The position numbers were made by a program, and so were the translations under genes. 64,000 nucleotides of DNA, from assembly GCF_002150765.1 (NCBI RefSeq), contig NZ_MUYM01000063.1:63484-127483 (forward strand), read 5' to 3'. Numbering within the stretch: position 1 is the first letter of the stretch; each line of letters opens with the position of its first letter. The notes below the pieces were generated by a model. That model was not told where the DNA came from, searched no databases, and saw nothing but the letters and a program-made list of their open reading frames with translations. The DNA comes from Lentzea kentuckyensis (GTDB lineage: Bacteria; Actinomycetota; Actinomycetes; Mycobacteriales; Pseudonocardiaceae). Positions 1 to 8,956 of the stretch are shown here, in pieces.

Positions 1-1
1 G

Positions 2-490
2 CCCGCGCAGGCCGCGGCGGTGCGGGAGGTGTTCGCGCCGGGCCTCGAGTACCCGGAGATGGGCTCGGACGAGCTGTACGAGGTGATCGGCTCCGACTGG
101 GTGTTCCGGATGCCGTCCCTGCACCTGGCCGAGGCGCAGGTCGCCGCGGGCGGCCGGGCGCACCTCTACGAGGTCACCTGGGAGCCGCCGGGCCGGTTCG
201 GGGCGTGCCACGGGCTGGACGTGCCGCTGCTGTTCGGCAACCTGACGCAAGGGCAGACCGCGGGGGTGCTGGGCGAGGTCACCGCGGACACCGAGGCGCT
301 GTCCGCCGCGCTGCGGGCGGCGTTGGTCGGGTTCGCCGCCGACGGTGACCCGGGATGGCCTTCGTACGACCCGGAAGCGCGGCTCACCCGGCTCTTCGAC
401 GTGCCGGCGACCGTGGCCGCGTACCCGGAGGAGGAGTCCCGGCAGCTGTGGGCCTCGCACCGCTTCGCCGCGCTGCCCCTGCTGGAATAA
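2..490 (+). CDS. Carboxylesterase/lipase, type B, C-terminal part (5' end outside window)
   Basis: The frame is open from base 2, so the gene begins upstream and only about 162 C-terminal residues are seen. GACHGLDVPLLFGN is the usual context of the catalytic His in type B carboxylesterases, and the following acidic stretch plus a PSYDPEAR-like segment is typical of the family C-terminus. The serine elbow and oxyanion hole must lie upstream. It presumably hydrolyses carboxylic esters; the substrate cannot be told. It ends 41 bases before the TPR gene, which has its own ribosome binding site. Confidence 0.8.
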   Translation, partial: PAQAAAVREVFAPGLEYPEMGSDELYEVIGSDWVFRMPSLHLAEAQVAAGGRAHLYEVTWEPPGRFGACHGLDVPLLFGNLTQGQTAGVLGEVTADTEALSAALRAALVGFAADGDPGWPSYDPEARLTRLFDVPATVAAYPEEESRQLWASHRFAALPLLE

Positions 491-531
491 CTCCTTGCGG
501 AGGGCGTTGTACGCGTCCGGAAGGAGCTTCG

Positions 532-906
532 ATGACAGACCGTTGGGTCACCGCCACGCACGTGTTCGACCCCAGGTACCGGGACACACCGGCCGGCAAG
601 TGGGACCGGGCGCGGTTGCTGTTCGAGGCCAAGGACTACGCCAAGGCCGCGCAGCTGCTCGCCGAGGTCGCCGGGGAAGTGCCGTTCCAGGCGGACCTCT
701 CCCTGCTGCTGGCCCGCGCCTACTACCACTCGGCGCAGCTGGGCAAGGCCGAGGCGCAGCTCCGCGTGATCGTGGACCGCGACCCGGTCGAGCACTACGC
801 CCACCTGTTGCTCGGGCGCACGCTGGAACGGCAGGGCCGGCCGGAGGAGGCCGCGCCCTGGCTCCGGCTGGCCGCCGCGTTCGCCGGGGAACTAGCCGAC
901 GTTTAG
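532..906 (+). CDS. Tetratricopeptide-repeat protein (124 aa)
   Basis: A small soluble protein made almost wholly of helical TPR-like repeats. Residues 22-55 (ARLLFEAKDYAKAAQLL), 56-90 (LLLARAYYHSAQLGKAEAQL) and 91-124 (HLLLGRTLERQGRPEEA) show the W/L-G-Y-A-P spacing. Such proteins act as protein-binding scaffolds; the partner is unknown. The ATG at 532 follows GGAAGGAGC at 519-526. The stop codon TAG is the first three bases of a long palindrome (904-1070) that separates it from the convergent hydrolase/SDR gene. Confidence 0.8.
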   Translation: MTDRWVTATHVFDPRYRDTPAGKWDRARLLFEAKDYAKAAQLLAEVAGEVPFQADLSLLLARAYYHSAQLGKAEAQLRVIVDRDPVEHYAHLLLGRTLERQGRPEEAAPWLRLAAAFAGELADV

Positions 907-1070
907 TGCCGTAACCGGCAGCCTTTGCCCCGTATTTCGGTGTCCAGACGGGTGGATCGCGGTGCCGGCCCCGCGTCCTCATCCTGGTTGGCTGCGGGTG
1001 CGGGGCCGGTGCCGCGAGGCGCCCTGCTGGGCGCCGGAAGACGCGGCGAAGGTTGCCGGTTACGGCACTA
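904..1070. repeat. Long imperfect palindrome at convergent gene ends, probable bidirectional terminator
   Basis: The left arm is 904-974 and the right arm 1000-1070, with a 25-base loop. The arms pair without gaps over 71 positions at 57 Watson-Crick matches; six further mismatches are T opposite G and would be G-U pairs in plus-strand RNA. The outer 17 bases (TAGTGCCGTAACCGGCA and its complement) and the inner CCGGCCCCGC are perfect. The arms contain the TPR stop codon and the last codons and stop of the SDR gene. It is far longer than a usual terminator stem. Confidence 0.8.
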
Positions 1071-2676
1071 GTTTCGCGAAGGTGCGCAACAGGCCCGGCG
1101 CGACCCGGCTCGCCAGCCGGGCCGCCTTCGCCTCCACCGTCACCGGCACCACCGGCCGGTTGCGGCGGACGGCGCGCACGATCTCCGCGGCCACGCCCTC
1201 GGGGCCGAAGCCGCGCCGGGCGTAGATGCGGGACGCGCGGTCCTGCTTGCGGCGTTCCTCGTCGGCGCTGACGCCGGAGAACGTCGTGGTCGCGGTGATG
1301 TTCGTGTTCACCAGGCCAGGGCAGATCGCGCTGACGCCGATGGCGTGCGGCGCGAGCTCGGCGCGCAGGCAGTCCGACAGCATGAACACCGCCGCCTTGC
1401 TGGTGGCGTACGCGGAGAGGATCTTCGACGGCAGATAGGCCGCCGCCGAGGACAGGTTCACGATGTGGCCGCCCTCTCCGCGTTCGACCATCAGCTCACC
1501 GAACGCCCGGCAGCCGTGCACGACGCCCCACAGGTTGACGTCCAGCACCCGTTGCCACTGCTCGGTCGACGTCGACAGGAACGACCCCGAGTGGCCGATA
1601 CCGGCGTTGTTGACGACGACATCGGGCACGCCGTGGTCGTCCGCGACCTGCCGCGCCCACGCGCGCACGGCTTCTTCCGACCGCACGTCGACCCCGTACG
1701 CGTGACCGTCGACCATCTCCGCGGTCTCCTTGGCCGCGGCGAAGTCCACATCGGACACCACCACTCGGGCGCCTGCTTCAGCGAACGCCACCGCGGTCGC
1801 CCGCCCGATGCCGCTGCCACCACCCGTGATCACGACCAGTTCGCGCGGGGGAGTGGCGTCCGCGACGAACTCGCTGATCATCCGGGCGAGCGGCACGGGG
1901 TGGCTGAGCGGCGCCCAGTGCCCGGCGGCGATCCTGCGCCGGCGCAGCGACGGCACCCAGCGCTCCAGGTCCAGTGGCTCGGTGCGGATGTAGCGGTCGC
2001 GGGTCGGCTGGATCACCTGCACCGGCATGGGCGCGAGGCGATGCCGCGGCGAGCGCATGACCGGGCGGATGTTGGCCCGGTACAACGAGATCCCGCGCAC
2101 AGCGTCCCGCGCGATCGTGGGAGCGGGCTTGGCGCGCACGCCCTCCAGCCGCCGCAGCACGCCTCCCCAGCGCGGCCCGAGGTAGAGGCGCCAGAACAGC
2201 GGCGCGAGCACCGGCAGGTGGAACGCGGCGATGTACCAGGACCGGGCGAGCTGGCGGATGCGCGCGATCGACAGGCCGTCGCGCGACCAGTGACCCATGT
2301 GGTCGAGGCATGGTCCGGAGATCGAGGTGAACGTGGCGATCCGGGCGCCAGGCGTGGTCACGGCCTCCCACGACTGGATCGAGCCCCAGTCGTGGCCGAC
2401 GACGTGCACCGGCTCGTCCGGGCTGACCTCGTCGATCACCGCGAACAGGTCCCGCGCCAGGTGTTCGAGCCGGTAACCGTCCTCAGTGGACGGCGGGGTC
2501 GAGTCACCCATGCCGCGCACGTCGTAGGTGACGACGCGGAAGTCCTTCTCCAGCAGGGCGGCCACCCGGTCCCAGACGGTGTGCGTGTCCGGATATCCGT
2601 GCACCAGCAGGACAACAGGTCCGGACGTGCCGCGCACCTGCACGGCGAGTTCGACTTCCCCGGAACGCACCTTCAC
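1060..2676 (-). CDS. EphD-like fusion: alpha/beta hydrolase + short-chain dehydrogenase (538 aa)
   Basis: Two enzymes in one chain. Residues 1-275 are an alpha/beta hydrolase of epoxide-hydrolase type: oxyanion HGYP at 26-29, nucleophile elbow GHDWG (Asp96), and a base His in AGHWAP (His253). Residues 278-538 are an SDR: cofactor loop GGGSGIG 285-291, NNAG 356-359, Ser410, and catalytic YxxxK at Tyr423/Lys427. The same order is known from mycobacterial EphD, implicated in lipid epoxide metabolism (family knowledge). The GTG at 2676 overlaps the stop of the reductase gene (GTGA), so the genes are translationally coupled. The natural substrate is unknown; a lipid is likely. Confidence 0.85.
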   Translation of the reverse strand: MKVRSGEVELAVQVRGTSGPVVLLVHGYPDTHTVWDRVAALLEKDFRVVTYDVRGMGDSTPPSTEDGYRLEHLARDLFAVIDEVSPDEPVHVVGHDWGSIQSWEAVTTPGARIATFTSISGPCLDHMGHWSRDGLSIARIRQLARSWYIAAFHLPVLAPLFWRLYLGPRWGGVLRRLEGVRAKPAPTIARDAVRGISLYRANIRPVMRSPRHRLAPMPVQVIQPTRDRYIRTEPLDLERWVPSLRRRRIAAGHWAPLSHPVPLARMISEFVADATPPRELVVITGGGSGIGRATAVAFAEAGARVVVSDVDFAAAKETAEMVDGHAYGVDVRSEEAVRAWARQVADDHGVPDVVVNNAGIGHSGSFLSTSTEQWQRVLDVNLWGVVHGCRAFGELMVERGEGGHIVNLSSAAAYLPSKILSAYATSKAAVFMLSDCLRAELAPHAIGVSAICPGLVNTNITATTTFSGVSADEERRKQDRASRIYARRGFGPEGVAAEIVRAVRRNRPVVPVTVEAKAARLASRVAPGLLRTFAKLVP

Positions 2677-3572
2677 AGTTCCTCCAGCAGTAGCCTGTCG
2701 CCGGTCGGCCGGTCCACGCAGATCCGCACGCCGCCGACGTCGCACGTGCCGCAGAAGCCCTGCCGGCACGAGTAGGCGACCGACGGCCGGAAGTCCCTGA
2801 TCACGTCCAGCGCCGACCGGTCGGCGGGTACGTCGAGGGATACCCCGCTGCGGCGCAGTTCGACCGTGAACGGGCGGCCGTCCACGATCGGCGGCGGGCC
2901 GAACCGTTCGAAGTGCAGCCACCGCGACGAGAACTCGGCCCGCACCTGGTCGAGCATCGACGAAGGACCGCAGCAGTAGACGGCATCACCGGGAGTCGCG
3001 TCGTGCAGCAACGGTCCGCCACGGCCGATCCGCACGTCGACCCGGCCGACGGGCAGTTCGTCCAGGAACGGCATCGCCGCCATCGACCGCCCGCAGTAGA
3101 CGAGCCGCCAGTCCAGGCCACGCCGCGCGGCCGCGTGCACCATCGGCAGGATCGGCGTGATCCCGATGCCGCCCGCCACGAACACCACGGGCCCGATGCC
3201 GGCGAACGGGAACGCGTTGCGCGGCCCCCGCACCTGGATCCGGTCGCCGACCCGCGACGCCTGCACCTCACGTGACCCGGCGCCGACCGCGCGCACCGCG
3301 ATCCGGTAGGTGCTCTCGGACGGATCGCCGCACAGCGAGTACTGGCGGCGCAGGCCACTGGGCAGGTGCAGGTCGACGTGACAGCCGGGCTGCCACGCGG
3401 GCAGCGCCGTGCCGCCGCCGAACCGCAGGCTCACCACGCCGTCCGCGACCTCGGTGCGTTCGACGACGTTGAGCCACAAGGCATCCCGCGCCACGCCAGG
3501 CCGCGCCCGGCCGCCGAACCGGGTGACGGCGGCGTCGTAGAGGTTGCCGAACCGGGTGAGCGCTCCGAGCAT
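2673..3572 (-). CDS. Ferredoxin reductase-type oxidoreductase with C-terminal [2Fe-2S] domain (299 aa)
   Basis: Flavin-domain motif RQYSL (76-80), the NAD-binding GGIGITP (134-140), then a plant-type [2Fe-2S] domain with C-x4-C-x2-C (CRQGFCGTC) and a last Cys in RICVD. This is the phthalate dioxygenase reductase layout: electrons pass from NAD(P)H through flavin to an iron-sulfur centre and then to an oxygenase. The likely acceptor is the ferritin-like protein encoded just upstream (inference). The ATG at 3572 overlaps that gene's stop by ATGA. Confidence 0.85.
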   Translation of the reverse strand: MLGALTRFGNLYDAAVTRFGGRARPGVARDALWLNVVERTEVADGVVSLRFGGGTALPAWQPGCHVDLHLPSGLRRQYSLCGDPSESTYRIAVRAVGAGSREVQASRVGDRIQVRGPRNAFPFAGIGPVVFVAGGIGITPILPMVHAAARRGLDWRLVYCGRSMAAMPFLDELPVGRVDVRIGRGGPLLHDATPGDAVYCCGPSSMLDQVRAEFSSRWLHFERFGPPPIVDGRPFTVELRRSGVSLDVPADRSALDVIRDFRPSVAYSCRQGFCGTCDVGGVRICVDRPTGDRLLLEEL

Positions 3573-4429
3573 CAGTGCGCCTCGCGCGCGGCGGGGGAGG
3601 AGGCCAGGTAGGCGACGGCCTGACTCGTGGACCCCTCCTGCTTCGGGTGGTACGCGGGGTGGAAGTACCGCAGGAACGCCCGGAAGATCTCCGACAGCTT
3701 CGGCAGCAACCCCCGCCGCCCCGCTCGCACAGCCTCGCGCCAGGTCAGCCGCACCCTCGTGGTCCTGTCGGCGCGCACCATGAACTGCGCGCCCCGCACC
3801 CACAGCCAGAACAACACCGGCGCCACCAGGAGCATCGTCCGGGCGCGCCGCACGTACCGGCGATCGAGGTGGCACATCAGGTCGTACGCGACGCTGCGGT
3901 GCTCGACCTCCTCGGCCGCGTGCCAGCGCAACAGGTCCAGCATCACGGGGTGGATGCCCGCCCGGTCGAGCGCGTCGGCGTTCAGCATCCAGTCGCCCAG
4001 ATAGGCCGTGAAGTGTTCGACGGCGGCGACGATCGCGACCCGTTCGATCAACTGCTCGCGCGCCTGTTGTTCGCTCAACCCGGCCTTGGGCCCGAGGATC
4101 CGCCGGAACACGTGCTCCATCTGCCGCGTGAACGGCCGCGGGTCCAGGCCATTGGCGAGCAGGTGGTCGAGCACCTCGCTGTGCGCCTCGGCGTGCATCG
4201 CCTCCTGCCCGATGAACCCGAGCACGTCCTCGCGCAACGTGTCGTCCTCGATCAGCGGCACCGCCTGCTGGAACGTCCGCACGAACCACCGCTCGCCCTC
4301 CGGCAACAGCAGGTGCAGGACGTTCATGACGTGCGTGGTCACCGGTTCGTCCGGAACCCAGTGCATCGGCAGGGTGGACCAGTCGAACCGCACGTCACGC
4401 GGTTGCAGAACGAGGTTGTCCGGCTCCAT
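3572..4429 (-). CDS. Predicted metal-dependent hydrolase, PF10118-like, ferritin-type fold (285 aa)
   Basis: A helical protein with two Glu/His clusters, IGQEAMHAEAH (about residues 89-99) and HAAEEVEHRS (about 170-180), which match the di-iron ligands of the ferritin-like 'predicted metal-dependent hydrolase' family. Its place in an operon with a [2Fe-2S] reductase suggests a di-iron oxygenase or desaturase activity fed by that reductase rather than simple hydrolysis (inference). It is the first gene of a three-gene operon and is divergent from a TetR gene, with a strong operator between them. Confidence 0.75.
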   Translation of the reverse strand: MEPDNLVLQPRDVRFDWSTLPMHWVPDEPVTTHVMNVLHLLLPEGERWFVRTFQQAVPLIEDDTLREDVLGFIGQEAMHAEAHSEVLDHLLANGLDPRPFTRQMEHVFRRILGPKAGLSEQQAREQLIERVAIVAAVEHFTAYLGDWMLNADALDRAGIHPVMLDLLRWHAAEEVEHRSVAYDLMCHLDRRYVRRARTMLLVAPVLFWLWVRGAQFMVRADRTTRVRLTWREAVRAGRRGLLPKLSEIFRAFLRYFHPAYHPKQEGSTSQAVAYLASSPAAREAH

Positions 4430-4445
4430 CGCAGACCTCCCGACA

Positions 4446-4492
4446 ATTACTACGCCCGCGTAGCTTTGTGAAAGCTACGCCACCGTAGCAAT
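4446..4492. promoter_or_regulatory. Nested TetR operator between divergent promoters
   Basis: The arms 4446-4467 and 4471-4492 are complementary at 18 of 22 positions around a 3-base centre; the inner ten bases GCGTAGCTTT / AAAGCTACGC are perfect. Each arm also carries its own small palindrome, CTACGC-CC-GCGTAG and GCTACG-CCAC-CGTAGC. This suggests two overlapping TetR dimer sites. It sits 17 bases upstream of the minus-strand start and 8 bases before the TetR start, so it should control both. Confidence 0.75.
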
Positions 4493-4500
4493 ATGGGACC

Positions 4501-5112
4501 GTGAGCACAACGCGCCGGAAGTACGCCCGCCGCCTGCCGCCGGAGCAGCGCCGCGAGCAGCTGCTGGACGCCGCCCTGAGCCTGATCCCGGCCGGCTTCG
4601 ACACGGTGACCATGGAATCCGTCGCCAAACAGGCCGAGGTGACCAAGCCCGTGCTCTACGACCTGTTCGCCAACCGCGCCGAGCTCATCAGCGCGCTCCT
4701 CGAACGCGAGGCCTCGCGCGCCACCGAACAGGTCATCGCCGCCCTGCCCACCGACTTCGCCACCCGTTCCCCTGACGACGCCTTCGCCGACGCCGTCCGC
4801 GTCTTCGTGCACGCCGTCGTCGAGGCCCCCGACCGCTGGCGCCTGGTGCTCCTCCCGCCCGAGGGCACGCCGCACGAGTTCCGCGCCCAGGTCGAACTCG
4901 TGCGCGCCGGCGTCCTGGCCCAGATCGAGGACCTCGCCGCGCTGGGCCTAAAGGAACTGGGCGGCCTGGACGACCTGGATTCCGCCTTGCTCGGTCATGC
5001 GATGCTCGCGCTGGCGGAGATGTCCGGTCGTCTCGTGCTGACCGATCCGGAGAAGTTCACGCCTGACCGGTTGGTGGCTTTCGTGGCCCGGATCGCGCAC
5101 GGCCTGCGCTGA
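4501..5112 (+). CDS. TetR family transcriptional regulator (203 aa)
   Basis: The N-terminal helix-turn-helix is typical: RREQLLDAALSLI, then TMESVAKQAEVTKPVLYDLF (about residues 38-57). The C-terminal ligand domain is helical and poorly conserved, so the inducer is unknown. The GTG start lies directly after the operator 4446-4492, consistent with autorepression and repression of the divergent hydrolase-reductase-EphD operon (inference from arrangement). Confidence 0.9.
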   Translation: MSTTRRKYARRLPPEQRREQLLDAALSLIPAGFDTVTMESVAKQAEVTKPVLYDLFANRAELISALLEREASRATEQVIAALPTDFATRSPDDAFADAVRVFVHAVVEAPDRWRLVLLPPEGTPHEFRAQVELVRAGVLAQIEDLAALGLKELGGLDDLDSALLGHAMLALAEMSGRLVLTDPEKFTPDRLVAFVARIAHGLR

Positions 5113-5117
5113 GCACC

Positions 5118-6074
5118 TCAGCCACGCCTGGTGCGGACGTGCGTGAGCAGCGCCAGCCCGGTCGGCTCGCGACCGACTGACACGTCACACCCCGGCAGCA
5201 ACGCCCGGACGGCCGCCTCGTCGCGCTCGATCAGCTGCCACTCCATCAGGTACTCCAACGGCCACCGGAACGGGTTGCCCACCGCGGTGTTGGAGAAGTA
5301 GAAGGTGCCGCCCGGCCGCAGCAGCCGGGTCAGCACGGCCTCGGTCAGCCGCACGGCCGCGCGGTCGTTGAGGTAGTCGTACAGGCCGTTGACGAGCACG
5401 AGGTCGAACGGTCCGAGCTCGGCCAGGGGGTTCAGGGCGCGGAAGATGTTGCCGGGCACCACGGACGTGAAGTCGTTGAGCAGCCCGAGCCGCTTCTGGG
5501 CCAGCGCGAGGGCGTCCGGGTCGACGTCGGTGAGCACGAACCGGTCGCCCGGCCGCACGATGCCCGGCGGGATGGACCGCAGGTCGGGCGCGGCACCGGA
5601 GGCGATCATCAGCACCGAACGCGGGCCGTTGCGCGGCGCGGTCAGCACGTCGCCGATCAGCCGGGCCTGGTGCATGACCCGGTTGCGCTGCTGCTGGCTG
5701 ATCGGCGAGCCCTGCAGATTGGCCTCGACGTGCCAGCCGAGGGTGCCCGGCGTGACGTTGTTGGTCTGGGCCATCACGTGCTCGACGAGCCGGAAGTCGC
5801 TCGGGTAGCCGCGGGTCCACTCTTCTTCGCTGCGCATGAACGGCGTACGCGCGCACGCGGACCGTGCGGGCTGGACGATCGCGGCGATGTCCTCGTCCGC
5901 CACGCCCGCGAGCACGCTGGCGCCGATCTGTGCGCCGAGCGTGCGGAAACGGCCTCCCACCAGCATGTGCGTGGCGGGGTCGGTGAGGTTGAACTCCTTC
6001 TCACTGCGCAGGAAGCCGTCGACGGCATCGCTGAGCCGGTACAGGGCGTCAGTGCTGTGCGGTAGCACGGTCAT
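5118..6074 (-). CDS. Class I SAM-dependent methyltransferase (318 aa)
   Basis: The SAM-binding region is VLMIASGAAPDL (about 154-165), followed by an acidic LTDVDPDAL (181-189) and a post-II segment PFDLVLVNGLYDYL. The N-terminal 140 residues are helical and contain a QQQRNRVMHQARLI segment near the SAM site. The methyl acceptor cannot be inferred. It is tail-to-tail with the TetR gene, five bases apart. Confidence 0.7.
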   Translation of the reverse strand: MTVLPHSTDALYRLSDAVDGFLRSEKEFNLTDPATHMLVGGRFRTLGAQIGASVLAGVADEDIAAIVQPARSACARTPFMRSEEEWTRGYPSDFRLVEHVMAQTNNVTPGTLGWHVEANLQGSPISQQQRNRVMHQARLIGDVLTAPRNGPRSVLMIASGAAPDLRSIPPGIVRPGDRFVLTDVDPDALALAQKRLGLLNDFTSVVPGNIFRALNPLAELGPFDLVLVNGLYDYLNDRAAVRLTEAVLTRLLRPGGTFYFSNTAVGNPFRWPLEYLMEWQLIERDEAAVRALLPGCDVSVGREPTGLALLTHVRTRRG

Positions 6075-6247
6075 CGAACACTCTTCCTCGCTGCGGCAAC
6101 GGTTCCAGAGCCTGTCAGCCGGGGCGGCCGACCGACAGAGGCTTTCGGGTAATACGGGGCTACCCCTACTGGCAGTTCACGGGATGCCCTCGTAGTTCCG
6201 GCGAGTGAGAACGCGAACCCTGGAAGCCACTCGAAGGGAGAACCGAG

Positions 6248-6769
6248 ATGGAGTGGCTCAACGAGCTCGCGTCGTGGGCGTGGGCGAGGCACCACAACGA
6301 GCTCAGCTGGTACATCCGGCCGCTGTTCCTGCTGCCGTTCGCGTACTTCAGCTACAAACGCAGCTGGTGGGGCCTCGCGCTCACGCTCGTCGCGCTGGCG
6401 ACGAGCATGGCCTGGTTCCCGGCGCCGGAGCACCCGACCGCGGGCGCGATCGAGATGCTCGCCGCCGAACGCGAGTACCTGCTGGGGGAGTGGACGCCCG
6501 CGAAGCTCGCGGTCGGTCTGCTCGTTCCGCTGACGCTCGCGGGTCTGGCCGCGGCGTTGTGGCGGCGGTCGCTGATGTGGGCGTTGGTCGCGATCAACGG
6601 CGGTGGCCTGTTCAAGATCGTGTGGACGTTCGTGGTGAGCGACACCGCGGGCGCGATGCAGCATCTCTACCCCGCCGTGGCCGGGCTCGTCGTGGTGAAC
6701 GCCGTGTTGCTGGTCGTGTGGAGGCGCAGGCGCGTGGTTCCATCGGCGCATGCGGGTGGCACTGGCTGA
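6248..6769 (+). CDS. Small integral membrane protein (173 aa)
   Basis: Hydrophobic segments at about 24-40, 44-60, 88-106, 110-128 and 140-158 predict four to five membrane helices; the C-terminus is Arg-rich (VVWRRRRVV), so probably cytoplasmic. I do not recognise the family. The ATG follows AAGGGAG at 6233-6239. It overlaps the response regulator gene by 20 bases, so it is likely co-transcribed with the two-component system and may be linked to its signal (inference). Confidence 0.65.
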   Translation: MEWLNELASWAWARHHNELSWYIRPLFLLPFAYFSYKRSWWGLALTLVALATSMAWFPAPEHPTAGAIEMLAAEREYLLGEWTPAKLAVGLLVPLTLAGLAAALWRRSLMWALVAINGGGLFKIVWTFVVSDTAGAMQHLYPAVAGLVVVNAVLLVVWRRRRVVPSAHAGGTG

Positions 6770-7394
6770 TGACGCGGCGCTGTTCCGCGAGGGCGTGGCG
6801 CGACTGCTCACCGACTCGGGGTTCGAGGTGGTGGCGAAGGCGGGCGACGCGACCGAGCTGCTGGCTCTGGTGCGCGCCGACCCGCCGGACGTCGTGGTCG
6901 TGGACATCCGGATGCCACCGGGCTTCACCACCGAAGGCCTCGACGCCGCGCGGGAGATCCGCGAGTCCTGTCCGGACATCGGCGTGCTCGTGCTGTCCGC
7001 GCACGTCGAACCGCACTACGCGCTCAAACTGCTCGACGACGACGCGCGCGGCGCCGGTTACCTGCTCAAGGACCGGGTGGCGGACGCCGCCGAGCTGGCG
7101 GACGCGGTCCGGCGGGTCGCGGCGGGCGGGCTGGTGATCGACCCCGGCGTGGTGGCGACGCTGGTGGGCAGGCGGCGGGTCGACGACCCGCTGGAGTCGT
7201 TGTCGCAGAGGGAACGCGAGGTGCTCGCCGTGATGGCCGAGGGACGTTCCAACCAGGCGATCTGCGAGCGGTTGTTCCTGAGTCCCAAGACGGTCGAAGC
7301 GTACGTGCGGTCGGTGTTCACGAAGCTCGGGTTGCAGCAGGGCCCCGACGACAACCGGCGGGTGCTGGCCGTGCTCGCCTACCTGCGCCGATGA
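6750..7394 (+). CDS. NarL/FixJ-type response regulator (214 aa)
   Basis: Receiver domain with acidic pocket ADDA at 6-8 and phosphoacceptor Asp52 (VVVDIRMPP), the switch LVLSAH near 85-90 and the LLKD lysine near 109. It ends in a LuxR-type HTH at about 150-195 ([15 protein letters not shown], then [17 protein letters not shown]). It overlaps the histidine kinase by ATGA, making a cognate pair. Confidence 0.92.
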   Translation: MRVALADDAALFREGVARLLTDSGFEVVAKAGDATELLALVRADPPDVVVVDIRMPPGFTTEGLDAAREIRESCPDIGVLVLSAHVEPHYALKLLDDDARGAGYLLKDRVADAAELADAVRRVAAGGLVIDPGVVATLVGRRRVDDPLESLSQREREVLAVMAEGRSNQAICERLFLSPKTVEAYVRSVFTKLGLQQGPDDNRRVLAVLAYLRR

Positions 7395-8956
7395 GAATCC
7401 TCTGGCTGGGCACCGGATTCCTCGCGCTGGCCGCGCTGGTGTGGGGCGGCTACGAGGTCTCGGTGCCGGCCGTGGTGCTGAACCTCGCGGTGGGGCTCGC
7501 GTTCATCGGGGCCGGCATCGAGGCCGCGGACCGGCGCCCGGACAGCTCCGCCGGGCAGCTGATGATCGCGGTCGGGCTGGCGTGGTTCGTCCGGCTGACC
7601 GGGGCGATCGAGAACGACCTGGCGTTCGCCGTCGGGGTCGCCACGAAGACGCTCTACCTCGCGGTGCTCGGGCATCTGCTGGTCACCTACCCGACTGGGC
7701 GCATCACCAGCCGTTGGCAACGTGTGGTGGTGGGTGTCGCCTACCTGCTGACGGTGCCGGTCAACGTGGCTTGGTTGCTGCTGGCGAAGGTCGAGGGACC
7801 GCAGAACATCGTGGTGATCCGCGAAGTGTCCTCGCCGAGCGTCCCCACCGTCGCGGTCGTCGTGATGATCAGCGGGATCGTGCTGCTCAGCGCCCTGCTG
7901 GCGCGGATGATCACGCGCTGGCTGCGTTCGGGGAGGGTGGCCAGGCGCGATCTCGGGCCGGTCGTGTGGGGTGGCGCGGCGATCGTGCTGACCGTGGTCG
8001 TCACGTACGTGGCGGCGTTGCTCGGGCTGCCGCAGGCCGTGCAGGTGCCGCTGCAGTGGTCGACCGAGGTGGTGCTGGTCGGGTGGCCGCTGGCGTTGCT
8101 CTACGGACTGGTGCGGGCGCGGCTCGACCGGTCGGCGGTGGGGGAGCTGGCGGTCTCGCTGGGAGCCGGGCTGCCGGACGACCTGCGGTCCGTGCTGGCG
8201 CGCACGTTGCACGACCCGTCGCTGGAGATCGTCTACGGCGAGGTCGCGCCGACGTCTCGGGGCGTGACCTACCTGGAGGCGGGCGGGACGCGGCTGGCGG
8301 CGCTCGTGCACGACCCCGCGCTGGATCCCGCGTTCGTGCGGGCGGTCGCGGCGAGTGCGGCTCTGGCCGTGCAGAACGAGCTGCGGGCGCGGCGGATCGT
8401 GGAGGCCGCCGACGAGGCACGCCGTCAGGTCGAACGCGACCTCCACGACGGCGCGCAGCAGCGGCTGGTCGCGGTGCTGCTGACGTTGCGGCTGGCGGAG
8501 AACTCGCCCGAGCTGCTGACGGCCGCGCGGGAGGAGCTGGCCAGGGCACTGGACGAACTGCGCGAGCTGGCCCGCGGCATCTACCCCGTGCTGCTGACCG
8601 ACGCCGGTCTCGGTCCGGCGCTGTTGTCGCTGGTAGAGCGGTCTGTGGTGCCCGCCGTGCTCGTTGGTGTGCCGGATGAGCGGCTCTCGCTCGTCGCGGA
8701 ACGCACCTGCTACTTCGTGGTCGCGGAAGCGCTCACCAACGCGGCCAAGCACGCCCAGGCCCGTGAGGTGCGGATCGAGGTCACCCGCGTGGACGGGCTG
8801 GTCACGGTGGAGGTGAGCGACGACGGCATCGGCGGCGCGTCCGGTCTGCGCGCGCTGGACGACCGGGTGGCGGCCGCGGGTGGGCGGCTCAGCCTCAGTT
8901 CGACGGTGGGACAGGGGACTGCGTTGCGGGCGGAGTTCCGCGACCCGCCGCGATGA
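7391..8956 (+). CDS. Sensor histidine kinase, NarX/HisKA_3 type (521 aa)
   Basis: The N-terminal 240 residues hold six or so membrane helices. A short sensor-like region follows, then the dimerisation helix with phosphoacceptor His352 in [10 protein letters not shown], and an HATPase domain ([15 protein letters not shown]). It should phosphorylate the regulator encoded just upstream. The integral-membrane sensor suggests a membrane or lipid-soluble signal. Its last 62 bases overlap the 3' end of the convergent lipase gene, an unusually long antisense overlap. Confidence 0.92.
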   Translation: MRILWLGTGFLALAALVWGGYEVSVPAVVLNLAVGLAFIGAGIEAADRRPDSSAGQLMIAVGLAWFVRLTGAIENDLAFAVGVATKTLYLAVLGHLLVTYPTGRITSRWQRVVVGVAYLLTVPVNVAWLLLAKVEGPQNIVVIREVSSPSVPTVAVVVMISGIVLLSALLARMITRWLRSGRVARRDLGPVVWGGAAIVLTVVVTYVAALLGLPQAVQVPLQWSTEVVLVGWPLALLYGLVRARLDRSAVGELAVSLGAGLPDDLRSVLARTLHDPSLEIVYGEVAPTSRGVTYLEAGGTRLAALVHDPALDPAFVRAVAASAALAVQNELRARRIVEAADEARRQVERDLHDGAQQRLVAVLLTLRLAENSPELLTAAREELARALDELRELARGIYPVLLTDAGLGPALLSLVERSVVPAVLVGVPDERLSLVAERTCYFVVAEALTNAAKHAQAREVRIEVTRVDGLVTVEVSDDGIGGASGLRALDDRVAAAGGRLSLSSTVGQGTALRAEFRDPPR

